NCBI GenBank assembly: GCA_017508245.1
Contig: JAFVZI010000014.1
Location: 1-64,000, forward strand
Reading direction: 5' to 3'
Origin: Helicobacteraceae bacterium
Lineage (GTDB): Bacteria; Campylobacterota; Campylobacteria; Campylobacterales; Helicobacteraceae
Length of the DNA stretch: 64,000 nt
Every line of letters begins with the position of its first letter. Within the stretch, counting starts at the first letter, position 1. The notes beneath the pieces are model-generated. The model was not told the origin of the DNA, searched no databases, and was given only the letters and a program-made list of their open reading frames with translations. Of this stretch, positions 25,692 through 34,863 are shown one piece after another. The position numbers were made by a program, and so were the translations under genes.

Positions 25692-26471
25692 TTAATTTTG
25701 CAAATAATATGCCTTTACTTCAAAGCCTCTTTTATTTGGTGCTTGAATACTCAAACCTTCAAATACAGCAACATTAGAAAACTCTCTAGTAATAATGCCT
25801 ATTACCTCTCTAGCTCTAAATGATGCTAAGCCTTCTTGTTTTAATTCTGCACTTGGTCCTGAATACGGACTATTATCAACTATACCACTTACTTCAATGG
25901 CAATAATATCACTATTTGCACTAACCAATTTTTTGATAGCACTCAATACATCATCTCTACACGAATCAGGCACATTCCATCTACCATTTCTCATTGTATT
26001 GCAAGATGTTATATTTTTATCAAGAGGTTTGATTGCATATTTTAATTGACTAATAGCCGGTGCATTCTCAACATTTTGTGCTATCGCTTTCAAACTAGGC
26101 TCGCTAGTCACCATTTTATCATTTGTAACATTTGCATTATCTACTTGATTTGCTTCTGGTGCGGTAGGATATGTCGTTTCTACTTCTTGACTTATTTGAG
26201 TGTCATTTTGAGGTTCTTGCACTACTTCTGGTGCGGTAGGATATGTCGTTTCTACTCCTTGACTTATTTGAGTGTCACTTTGAGGTTCTTGCACTACTTC
26301 TGGTATTGCAAAATCAATATTATCATCATAGTTGTTAGAATCTCTATTATAAAAAAAATAAGTAACAACAACCAAAACAGCTATCACAATGACAACAAAC
26401 CCAAGAGCAAAGATTGTTTTTTTACTACTATCATTCTGCATTGCATCTTTCATTGCTTCAACTATGCCCAT
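25692..26471 (-). CDS. single-span membrane protein with tandem linker repeats and an OmpA-like tail
   Basis: The 259-residue protein has a cytoplasmic start, one transmembrane helix (about residues 20-42, TIFALGFVVIVIAVLVVVTYFFY) and a Pro/Glu/Gln-rich linker holding two near-identical 24-residue repeats (EVVQEPQ.DTQISQ.VETTYPTAP). The C-terminal domain has a Cys pair and strands like OmpA-family peptidoglycan-binding folds (AIEVSGIVDNSPYSGPSAEL, ASFRAREVIGII). It probably spans the periplasm and contacts the cell wall; that is inference. The upstream J-domain gene may be cotranscribed. Confidence 0.65.
   Translation of the reverse strand: MGIVEAMKDAMQNDSSKKTIFALGFVVIVIAVLVVVTYFFYNRDSNNYDDNIDFAIPEVVQEPQSDTQISQGVETTYPTAPEVVQEPQNDTQISQEVETTYPTAPEANQVDNANVTNDKMVTSEPSLKAIAQNVENAPAISQLKYAIKPLDKNITSCNTMRNGRWNVPDSCRDDVLSAIKKLVSANSDIIAIEVSGIVDNSPYSGPSAELKQEGLASFRAREVIGIITREFSNVAVFEGLSIQAPNKRGFEVKAYYLQN
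26153..26300. repeat. 72-bp tandem repeat, two copies plus partial third
   Basis: GCGGTAGGAT recurs at 26161 and 26233, a 72-bp period (24 codons), and the following sequence repeats with only a few base changes. ACTACTTCTGGT begins a third partial unit at 26293. It lies wholly within the linker of the membrane-protein gene, so copy-number change would keep the frame. Confidence 0.85.
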
Positions 26472-26516
26472 AATCTCTTCCCTTAAAATCAGACTAAAAA
26501 AAATTATACTACATTA

Positions 26517-27320
26517 TTATACATTTTCAAAACTAAGCTTAATAATATCAAATGCCTCTTTAATCTCGATAAATTTTAGATTATAAAACTGCACAATACT
26601 CTTTTCTTTTCCATAAACTTTATCTGGGTGATATTCTTTTATAAGCTCAAAATATTTTGATTTTATATCAAAAAAACTATCTGTATTTTTACAACCAAGT
26701 GTAGTATAGGCATTTTTTAACTTTATTTCACTTTGTGTAAGATACGAAGATTTAAAGCTTTTTTTGCCAAATCCATTCATCTTAAAACTATCATAATCAA
26801 ACTCAAGTTTTACATTGTGAATGATTTTGTTGCCTATGATTTGCATTAAAAAATGCCAAAAATCTACTTTACTAGAATCTAAATAGATGTGCGTCAAATC
26901 ACTACTTATAACTATTTGTGAAAGCAAAGCACTAATGTATCTTTTGGCAACATGATTTGGTCTATCCAAAATCAAAACTGCCCTATTTGCTCCAAGCATT
27001 CTAAATGATATATTGACACATTCAAGTAATGAATTTGGAGAAACAATTTTTATTCTAATTGGCAGATAACTTGCTTTGAGTAGGGTTTCTAATGCCATAT
27101 TATTATCATCTATCAAATGCTTTTGCATTGCTAAATGATAAGTCCAATTAATCAAATAATTTTTTTTAAATCTCTCTCCATCATCTAAAATCAAGATTGA
27201 GCTTGATAAATGATGCTGGTTTTGAAAATATTTAGTAGCATATTTTAATATTTTAGGCAAAGCTTCATCTTGCCTCGCAATACTAATTTGCACAAATTTA
27301 CTAAATATTTCAACTCTCAA
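26517..27320 (-). CDS. protein with C-terminal J domain
   Basis: The 267-residue protein has a J domain in its last 65 residues (AYTTLGC..., with HPD in LIKEYHPDKVYG), so it should stimulate a DnaK-type chaperone. The N-terminal 190 residues are not a known DnaJ module; they include a basic segment and hydrophobic strands. C. jejuni has a protein of this architecture next to unrelated genes (Cj0954c, from memory). No zinc or glycine-rich domain is present, so it is not DnaJ itself. Confidence 0.8.
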   Translation of the reverse strand: MRVEIFSKFVQISIARQDEALPKILKYATKYFQNQHHLSSSILILDDGERFKKNYLINWTYHLAMQKHLIDDNNMALETLLKASYLPIRIKIVSPNSLLECVNISFRMLGANRAVLILDRPNHVAKRYISALLSQIVISSDLTHIYLDSSKVDFWHFLMQIIGNKIIHNVKLEFDYDSFKMNGFGKKSFKSSYLTQSEIKLKNAYTTLGCKNTDSFFDIKSKYFELIKEYHPDKVYGKEKSIVQFYNLKFIEIKEAFDIIKLSFENV

Positions 27321-27398
27321 ATTTCATATCCGTTTAAAATAGATTCTATCAGTGATTATACTATATCAAATATTTTAAATCACAATGCATTTTTAAGA

Positions 27399-27404
27399 TA
27401 GAAT
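27399..27404 (+). promoter_or_regulatory. putative -10 of the TauE/SafE permease gene
   Basis: TAGAAT ends 35 bp before the ATG at 27440, with TAAGG as ribosome site in between. It lies in the divergent intergenic region shared with the J-domain gene, which has TATAAT on the other strand at 27355-27360. Confidence 0.35.
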
Positions 27405-27439
27405 TAGAATCTAGATTTTGCGATATTTAAGGTCTTGAG

Positions 27440-28183
27440 ATGGATATTGTAATACTTGCTATTTATGGCACTACTGCTGGGATTCTAGCTGGGATTTTTG
27501 GGATTGGTGGTGGAACAATAATCGTTCCTGCGATGATGCTTTTTGGCTTTGATATAAAAAATGCCATTGGAATCTCTGCAATGCAAATGATTTTTTCATC
27601 AGTATATGGAACCTACCTAAATATAAAAGCAAAAATATTAAATTTTAAAATAGCAAAATTTGTAGCATTTGGTGGATTATGTGGAGCTACATTTAGCGGT
27701 TTTATCGTCCATTCATTGCAACCCATATATCTTGAAATCGCATTTATTTTAATTTGTATTTATTCACTATTTAAAAACATAAAACAAAAAAGCGAAATAA
27801 AATCCACAAAAAATAATATCCCTAAAGAGTTTATATTGTTTATCGTAGGTTTTGTTACTGGAATCTTTGCTATATCTCTTGGAATTGGCGGAGGGCTTAT
27901 AATAGTACCGGTAGTTGCATATTATCTTAATATTCCGACAAAACAAGTAGTGCCAATATCGCTATTTTTTGTCATATTTTCATCACTTTCTGGAACTATA
28001 AGCCTCGCAATAAATGGCTATGCTAATTACAAAGAAGGGTTTATTGTTGGTATATTTTCTCTTTTTGGTGTATATATAGGCACACAAATAAACAAAAAAA
28101 TGTCAAATAGATTTCATAAAAATGCTGTAACCATACTATATCTAATAGTGCTTGCTGTAATGATAAAAAATATCATAAGTTAG
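27440..28183 (+). CDS. TauE/SafE (UPF0721) family membrane permease
   Basis: The 247-residue membrane protein has two homologous halves, each beginning with a glycine-rich helix: IFGIGGGTIIVPAMM near residue 20 and SLGIGGGLIIVPVVAYYL near residue 147. This is the family hallmark. Members export or import small anions such as sulfite, sulfoacetate or organic acids; the substrate cannot be inferred here. It is divergent from the J-domain gene and followed by uvrA. Confidence 0.85.
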   Translation: MDIVILAIYGTTAGILAGIFGIGGGTIIVPAMMLFGFDIKNAIGISAMQMIFSSVYGTYLNIKAKILNFKIAKFVAFGGLCGATFSGFIVHSLQPIYLEIAFILICIYSLFKNIKQKSEIKSTKNNIPKEFILFIVGFVTGIFAISLGIGGGLIIVPVVAYYLNIPTKQVVPISLFFVIFSSLSGTISLAINGYANYKEGFIVGIFSLFGVYIGTQINKKMSNRFHKNAVTILYLIVLAVMIKNIIS

Positions 28184-28234
28184 ATACAATTCCTAGTTTA
28201 TTTTTATCCCTTATAAAAAATAATGGAGAATGTT

Positions 28235-31051
28235 TTGGAAAATATCAAAATTATTGGAGCAAAAGAAAATAATTTAAATAATATCAATCTTTCGATTCCA
28301 AAAAATAAGTTAGTAGTTTTTACAGGGCTTAGTGGAAGCGGGAAAAGCACTCTTGCATTTGATACACTATATGCAGAAGGACAAAGAAGATATTTAGAAT
28401 CTTTATCTAGTTATGCGAGGCAATTCCTAGATCAAATTGGCAAACCAAATGTAGAAAAGATAGAAGGGCTTATGCCTGCTATTGCAATCGACCAAAAAAC
28501 AACCTCAAAAAATCCTCGCTCAACAGTCGGCACGATAACAGAAATATATGATTATCTAAGACTGCTTTATACAAGAGTTGGCGTACAACACTGCCATAAA
28601 TGCAACAAACCAATATCCCATATGACTAGTAGTGATATTGTAAATCAAGTATTATCACTGCAAGAAGGCACAAAAATCTTAATCCTTGCTCCAATCTTTA
28701 AAGAAAAGAAAGGGACTTTTAGTGATATATTAGACAATTTGAGGCAAAAAGGCTATCTTAGAGTGATGATTGACGGTGTATTAAGTCGTCTTGATGAACA
28801 AATAGAGCTATCAAAAAATAAAAAACATACACTAAAAATCGTAGTAGATAGAGTTGTAATAAATGAAGAAAACAAAGCGAGAATCGCACACGCAACAGAA
28901 TTGGCACTAAAAGAATCTTATGGCGAAGTTGAGATACTAAAAAATGATGAAAAAAAGCCATTGCATTATAGTGAGCATTTTGCCTGTTTTGATTGCAAGG
29001 TAAGCTTTGAGGAATTAGAGCCGCTTAGCTTTTCTTTTAATTCACCAAAAGGTGCTTGTCCTAGCTGCAACGGACTTGGGCTGAATTATAGAATTGATAC
29101 AAAAAAGATAATAAATCCACATTTACCACTATGTAAAGGTGGTATCAAAATAATTTATGGATTCAACAAAGGCTATTACAGCGAATTATTTAAAGGATTT
29201 GCAAATAGTGAAAATATTGACATAAATGAATGTTTTGAGAATCTAAGCAAAGAGCAGCAAAAACAGATTCTATATGGAAGCACAAAAGAATTTAAAATTC
29301 AATGGAAAAATAGCTCTATTACTCGCATTTGGGAAGGGATTTTAAAAATAGCATATGATATGTTTAAAGACGAAAGAGATGGACTTGATGATTATATGAG
29401 TGAAAAAATATGCGATACCTGCAATGGAAATAGATTGAAAGTAGAATCTCTAAGCGTAAAAGTGGCAAATTATGGAATTGGTGAAATAATAAATATGTCT
29501 ATTGAAGATGTATATGCAATATTTAATAATGATGATAATTTTGCATATCTAAGCGAGCAGCAAAAATTTATCGCGAAAGGTATTTTAAAGGAGATTAAAG
29601 AGAGGCTTTATTTTTTATATGATGTTGGACTTGGATATTTGACACTAGGACGAGATAGTAGAACAATAAGTGGTGGCGAAAATCAACGAATAAGAATTGC
29701 AAGTCAAATTGGTAGTGGATTAACAGGCGTCTTATATGTGCTTGATGAACCAAGCATAGGGCTACACGAAAGAGACACTCTAAGACTTATAAAAACATTG
29801 CAAAATTTGCAAAAAAAAGGAAATACTCTAGTTGTGGTAGAACACGATAAAGAGACAATAAAAAAAGCTGATTATATTGTAGATATAGGACCAGGTGCTG
29901 GGAAAAATGGTGGAAATGTGATATTTAGCGGGAATCTAAAAGATATGATGAAAGCAAAAACACTAACCGCCGAATACATAAGCGGCAAGAAAAAAATTGA
30001 ATATTTTTATAGGAGAAAACAAGAAAAATGGCTTACTATCAAAAATATCAATATTAACAATATAAAAAATCTTGATGTGAAGATTCCGCTATTTAATTTC
30101 GTATGTTTTAGCGGTGTAAGCGGTAGTGGCAAAAGCTCAATTGTCTTACAAACTTTACTGCCAAATGCAAAAGAGATTCTAAATAATGCCAAAAAAATAA
30201 ATAAAGTGGATAATGTAACTATAGAGGGATTGGAATATTTGGATAAAGTCATATACATAGACCAAAGTCCAATTGGAAGAACTCCACGAAGCAATCCAGC
30301 AACTTATACTTGCGTAATGGATGATATAAGAGATTTATTTTCACAAACGAAAGAGGCAAAAATACGAGGATATAATATAGGACGATTTAGCTTCAATGTC
30401 AAAGGTGGCAGGTGTGAGCGATGTTTTGGTGAAGGTGAAATAAAGATTGAAATGCACTTTTTACCAGACATTCTTGTAAAATGCGATGTATGTGGTGGAA
30501 AAAAATATAACGAACAAACACTAGAAATAAAATACAATGGGAAAAATATCGCTGATGTGCTAGATTTAAGCGTAGATGAAGCACTAGAATTTTTCAAAAA
30601 GATTCCAAAAATCACTCAAAAACTAACAAGACTTCAAGAAATAGGACTTGGATATATCAAACTAGGACAAAACGCACTCTCACTAAGTGGCGGTGAAGCC
30701 CAAAGAATAAAAATAGCAAAAGAATTATGCAAAAAAGATACGGGGAAAACTCTATATATATTAGATGAGCCAACAACAGGACTACATTTTGATGATATTA
30801 ATAAACTCACGAAAGTGCTTCATCATCTAACTAGTCTTGGAAATAGCGTAGTTGTAATAGAGCATAATCTTGATGTAATAAAAAATGCTGATTATATTAT
30901 AGATATTGGTCCAGAAGGTGGAAGCAGAGGTGGTAAAATAGTTGATTGTGGCTCACCAGAAGATTTAATCAAAAATATAAAAAAATCAAAAAGCTACACA
31001 GCACAATTCCTTGCTCTTGAATTAGGTGATAAAAATAAATCTATCATCTAA
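28235..31051 (+). CDS. uvrA: excinuclease ABC subunit A
   Basis: UvrA is the damage-recognition ATPase of nucleotide excision repair. The start is set at TTG 28235 because GGAG lies 6 nt upstream and the product then begins ENIKIIGAKENNLNNI, the conserved UvrA N-terminus; the ATG at 28223 has no ribosome site. The 938-residue protein has two ABC modules (GLSGSGKSTLAFDTLYAEG and GVSGSGKSSIV), signatures SGGENQRIRIA and SGGEAQRIKIA, and zinc modules with CxxC pairs (CFDC/CPSC and CERC/CDVC). It ends sharing CTAA with pflA. Confidence 0.96.
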   Translation: MENIKIIGAKENNLNNINLSIPKNKLVVFTGLSGSGKSTLAFDTLYAEGQRRYLESLSSYARQFLDQIGKPNVEKIEGLMPAIAIDQKTTSKNPRSTVGTITEIYDYLRLLYTRVGVQHCHKCNKPISHMTSSDIVNQVLSLQEGTKILILAPIFKEKKGTFSDILDNLRQKGYLRVMIDGVLSRLDEQIELSKNKKHTLKIVVDRVVINEENKARIAHATELALKESYGEVEILKNDEKKPLHYSEHFACFDCKVSFEELEPLSFSFNSPKGACPSCNGLGLNYRIDTKKIINPHLPLCKGGIKIIYGFNKGYYSELFKGFANSENIDINECFENLSKEQQKQILYGSTKEFKIQWKNSSITRIWEGILKIAYDMFKDERDGLDDYMSEKICDTCNGNRLKVESLSVKVANYGIGEIINMSIEDVYAIFNNDDNFAYLSEQQKFIAKGILKEIKERLYFLYDVGLGYLTLGRDSRTISGGENQRIRIASQIGSGLTGVLYVLDEPSIGLHERDTLRLIKTLQNLQKKGNTLVVVEHDKETIKKADYIVDIGPGAGKNGGNVIFSGNLKDMMKAKTLTAEYISGKKKIEYFYRRKQEKWLTIKNININNIKNLDVKIPLFNFVCFSGVSGSGKSSIVLQTLLPNAKEILNNAKKINKVDNVTIEGLEYLDKVIYIDQSPIGRTPRSNPATYTCVMDDIRDLFSQTKEAKIRGYNIGRFSFNVKGGRCERCFGEGEIKIEMHFLPDILVKCDVCGGKKYNEQTLEIKYNGKNIADVLDLSVDEALEFFKKIPKITQKLTRLQEIGLGYIKLGQNALSLSGGEAQRIKIAKELCKKDTGKTLYILDEPTTGLHFDDINKLTKVLHHLTSLGNSVVVIEHNLDVIKNADYIIDIGPEGGSRGGKIVDCGSPEDLIKNIKKSKSYTAQFLALELGDKNKSII

Positions 31052-33375
31052 TTTAGCAAATCCAAAGCATCGCTACACAATCTACCAAAAGAATCTCTAG
31101 CATTTATATCTAAACATTTGTCAAATTCTATTTTTGCATTTGAACTCTCACCTAGCTCGCTATAAGCTACGCCTCTTAGATAATACACTTTTTGCAACTC
31201 ATCATCGCTTAACTCAATAGATTCTATATTTTTTAATATATCTAGCATTTGAGTATATCTATAATCGCTAAATAGCACATCCGCATAAGTTAATTCTACA
31301 AATGGCGAATATTCATACATTTTTAGTGAGTTTTGAAGTTTGATTAAATCTTTTGCATATCTTTCTATTGCAATATTGTCATTAGATTCTATCGACCATT
31401 TAAGCATATAATAATAAACATCTAACATCTCTTTTGAATTAGAAAATAATCTTGACAATTCATCAAATAATGCAATTGCCTCATTTTTGCGATTTAAATT
31501 TGCAAGTGATAAAAATAACACAATCCCAGAATCTTGATATTCTCCTAATTCCTTTGCGATATTAAAAGCATCTCTACTCGAATGTGCTGCATTATTATAA
31601 TCTTGCAAAGCAAAAAAACTCCGCGATGCATTATAAAGCCAAATAAGTTTATCTTTACTATTTAAAGAGCCACTAAGCACTAGATTTGATAAATCTTTTG
31701 TTTGATTAAATAATGAAGATTCAAACAAACAGCCAAAAACTCGATTTGCATTACTTGTTAGTAAAATATCGTTTTGCTCTAAATAATAGTCAAGAATCTC
31801 CTTGCAACTTTTAGAATCTTCAATAATTTTGATATATGATTTTTTTATATTTTCATCATCACTTTTTAGATTTGCCTTTAGAGCCAAAACATCTTTGTAT
31901 AAACCCATATCAAACAATGCCTTTGCTTTTTTCTCATATGCCATACTTGACTGTGGGGTGTTTGGATATGTAGTGATGATATAATTATATTGTTCTATTT
32001 GTTTTTCTAAATCGCCTTCATTTAGGTGAAATAATAGATTGTCATCTCTTTGTTTGATTAATGCTACATTAGTAGAATCTTTAAATAAATTTAAAAATTC
32101 ACTATTTATTCTATGGGCATCTTGAATCTTAGAATCTAGCTCATACCATAAACTCACATCTATCATCAATCTTTCTTTAAATTCATCATTGCTTAAATAA
32201 TTTAAAATGCTATTCCCTGCTTTTGCTGCTATACCATATAGCTTTAAATCCGCCCATTTATGAAAGTCTTTGTAGCTAGAATCTAAATCATTTAAAAAGT
32301 ATTTTGGATTTGAATTTATAATCCTAGAAAATAATATTGCGGCATTGTTAATATCCTCATTTTCTAATTCAAAATTACCCCAATTATATATCACATATGA
32401 TGCCGTATCTAAATCTTTTGATTCTTCGTATGCTTGTGCATATAGTGCTTCTAGTCTTTTTTTATCACCATTTTTAGCAAGATTCTTGGCAATACCAACA
32501 AGTGCATATTGAGCATATTTTGAAGATTGATATTCATCTATAATCCTATCAAAATAATACCTGGCTTCATTATATATTTTCATCTTGCTATAACTATCTG
32601 CCACAATAAATAATACCTCGGGAACACCTACATCCGCTGGATATGCCCTAAGCCATTCTTTTGCAAGCTGCAATACATCATCTGAAGTATAATTAATACT
32701 ATGCATTGATTTAATCTTATATAACAAAATATCTCTTTTAAATAAACTATTTGGATATTCATTTAGCATTTCATCAGCAAGTCTAATAACTTCTTGGTAT
32801 TTTTTATTATCATAGGTCGAACGAATATTTAAAAACAAATTCAAATCTGGACCAATATCATATGTTAGTGGCGAAGCATCGATATTGAGTTCTTTTATGC
32901 TAGGAAGTGAAGAATTTGCGATAGAAATCGGAAAATTTATCCCTCTATATGTTTTATTTGATAAAAATGGCATTTCGCTATCATATCCGATAATCTGCCA
33001 AATTTTTGAAGTTTTTGGACGCTCAACAGGAATAGGAATATCACTTTTTAAATCAAGAAAAGTTGCAAATAAACTTTGCTCTTTTAATGGCTTTATAAAC
33101 AAATAAAATTTATTACCATTTATTTTTGAATATATTTCAAAAAACTCTGTTTTACTTCTTGGAAAACTAGAAATAGGCGTACCATCTACCACACACTCAA
33201 TCATAATATTTTTATTATTAATATCTCTATTTTCTTTGCAAGGAAATCTTTTATGGTGTTTTAGAGTGACGATTGAAAATCGTTTATTATTTTCAACACC
33301 ATAATCGACTTCTATATCAAAAGCAAAGGCAACATTAAAGATAAAAATAAAGATAAAAAATTTGTAGAATCCCAC
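31048..33375 (-). CDS. pflA: PflA-like flagellar motor TPR protein
   Basis: The 775-residue protein has a signal peptide (FKF-rich start, cleavage near AFA|FDIE), an N-terminal beta-rich domain up to about residue 170, and then a long array of TPR-like helical pairs. Length, architecture and position directly after nuoN match H. pylori HP1274 and C. jejuni PflA. PflA is a periplasmic scaffold (medial disk spokes) needed for stator assembly and motility. Assignment rests on architecture and synteny. Confidence 0.8.
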   Translation of the reverse strand: MGFYKFFIFIFIFNVAFAFDIEVDYGVENNKRFSIVTLKHHKRFPCKENRDINNKNIMIECVVDGTPISSFPRSKTEFFEIYSKINGNKFYLFIKPLKEQSLFATFLDLKSDIPIPVERPKTSKIWQIIGYDSEMPFLSNKTYRGINFPISIANSSLPSIKELNIDASPLTYDIGPDLNLFLNIRSTYDNKKYQEVIRLADEMLNEYPNSLFKRDILLYKIKSMHSINYTSDDVLQLAKEWLRAYPADVGVPEVLFIVADSYSKMKIYNEARYYFDRIIDEYQSSKYAQYALVGIAKNLAKNGDKKRLEALYAQAYEESKDLDTASYVIYNWGNFELENEDINNAAILFSRIINSNPKYFLNDLDSSYKDFHKWADLKLYGIAAKAGNSILNYLSNDEFKERLMIDVSLWYELDSKIQDAHRINSEFLNLFKDSTNVALIKQRDDNLLFHLNEGDLEKQIEQYNYIITTYPNTPQSSMAYEKKAKALFDMGLYKDVLALKANLKSDDENIKKSYIKIIEDSKSCKEILDYYLEQNDILLTSNANRVFGCLFESSLFNQTKDLSNLVLSGSLNSKDKLIWLYNASRSFFALQDYNNAAHSSRDAFNIAKELGEYQDSGIVLFLSLANLNRKNEAIALFDELSRLFSNSKEMLDVYYYMLKWSIESNDNIAIERYAKDLIKLQNSLKMYEYSPFVELTYADVLFSDYRYTQMLDILKNIESIELSDDELQKVYYLRGVAYSELGESSNAKIEFDKCLDINARDSFGRLCSDALDLLN

Positions 33376-33386
33376 TTATGACTTCT

Positions 33387-34862
33387 TTAAAAATTAAAAA
33401 GATAGCTATAAATTATATCAATAAAACCTTCTACAAAAAATATTCCAAATATAGATACAAATAACGCAATTACGATCACGCCAACCATAGGATAGGATAT
33501 ATTTTGTATATATATCTTAGAATCTTGTGCGATTGGCTCTTTTAAAAACATATAAATAATAAGCTTCATATAATAATAAATAGCAATTGCACTATTTAAA
33601 AGAAGTATCAAAGCCAATATATTATATCCTGCACTAATAGATGAACTAATTAAATACATTTTGCCCCAAAATAATCCAAATGGTGGTATCCCGCCAAGCG
33701 AAAGCATAAATATCGCAAAACTAACAGCAAGCAATGGTGATAATCTCACTAATCCGCTAAATTTGATAAAAGGATAAGAATATCTACTATCCCACTGTTT
33801 ATCTTTATTATGACTTAGCCAAAGCATTCCAAATGCACCAAGATTACTAAATAAAAATAACACCCAATATAAAAATAATGCAACTAAACTTTGCGTAGTA
33901 TCAATAAATATGCAAGCAAGAACAAATCCGGCTTGCGATATGGAGCTATAGGCTAGCATTCTTTGAACATCATTTTGCAATAATGCAATAATGTTTGGTA
34001 TCGTTGTGCCAATTACTACAAATGCAAATAATATATATCTAATAATAGGAATATCTACATACATAAATGCAGAACAAACTCTAATAAGAACAACAAAAGC
34101 GGCAATTTTTGTAACAATTGACATATAAAATGCAAGTGGGGATGATGAGCCTTCATATACATCTGGAACCCAAGTGTGAAATGGAACAAAAGATAATTTA
34201 AATCCAATTGCTACAAATAAGAAAATAAAACCAAGCAAAACAAAATATTCTCCATCACTATGCATATTTACAAGCAATATGCTATTTATTATATCGCTGA
34301 TATTTAAACTGCCGCTCCCTGCATACACAAATAACAATCCAAATGCAAAGATTCCGCTTCCAAATGCACCAAGTGTAAAATATTTGATGCCTGCTTCTAG
34401 TGATTTTTCATTTTTGGCTAATGCAATAAGGGCGTATAAAGCAAGTGATGAACTCTCCAATCCCAAAAATATTAATATTAAATTATTACTCGATACCATA
34501 AATTGATAAGAAGCAATCATAAATAAAAACAATATATAAAATTCACTGCATTCAAATTCACCAAATTTATCTTTAGAAATAGCTAAAAATATAAAAAATA
34601 ACGAAGCTATAAGTATAATCATTTGTGATAATACAGATAAGCCATCGATACTAATAAGCGAGTAGAATCCAATAGTAGTATTTTCTAAATCTAGTATAGA
34701 CAAAAAACTAAGTGCAATAGAAATGGAGCTTATGCCGATACATAGTGTCTTATTAAATTTATTCAAAATAATATCTACGATTAAAATTAAGATTCCACCA
34801 CCTACAATTAAACACATTGGTAATATGCTTAAAATGTTTAGCGAACTAAAAGATAATGCCAT
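33387..34862 (-). CDS. nuoN: NADH-quinone oxidoreductase-type complex I subunit NuoN
   Basis: The 491-residue antiporter-like membrane subunit has about 14 hydrophobic helices. The conserved proton-channel lysines lie in the helix regions FTLGAFGSGI and VPFHTWVPDVYEGSS, with a following MLAYSSISQAGFV. It is the last gene of the nuo operon, 1 bp after nuoM. It takes part in proton pumping in the inner membrane. Confidence 0.95.
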   Translation of the reverse strand: MALSFSSLNILSILPMCLIVGGGILILIVDIILNKFNKTLCIGISSISIALSFLSILDLENTTIGFYSLISIDGLSVLSQMIILIASLFFIFLAISKDKFGEFECSEFYILFLFMIASYQFMVSSNNLILIFLGLESSSLALYALIALAKNEKSLEAGIKYFTLGAFGSGIFAFGLLFVYAGSGSLNISDIINSILLVNMHSDGEYFVLLGFIFLFVAIGFKLSFVPFHTWVPDVYEGSSSPLAFYMSIVTKIAAFVVLIRVCSAFMYVDIPIIRYILFAFVVIGTTIPNIIALLQNDVQRMLAYSSISQAGFVLACIFIDTTQSLVALFLYWVLFLFSNLGAFGMLWLSHNKDKQWDSRYSYPFIKFSGLVRLSPLLAVSFAIFMLSLGGIPPFGLFWGKMYLISSSISAGYNILALILLLNSAIAIYYYMKLIIYMFLKEPIAQDSKIYIQNISYPMVGVIVIALFVSIFGIFFVEGFIDIIYSYLFNF

Positions 34863-34863
34863 C

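Noticed and set aside
26153-26300. CRISPR-like array
   Set aside because: There are only two full direct repeats, contiguous without spacers, in frame inside a coding gene.
26046-26486. Plus-strand 146-codon frame across the 72-bp repeat
   Set aside because: It is the antisense of the repeat-bearing membrane protein; its own repeated Cys/Arg/Phe segments are only the mirror of those DNA repeats.
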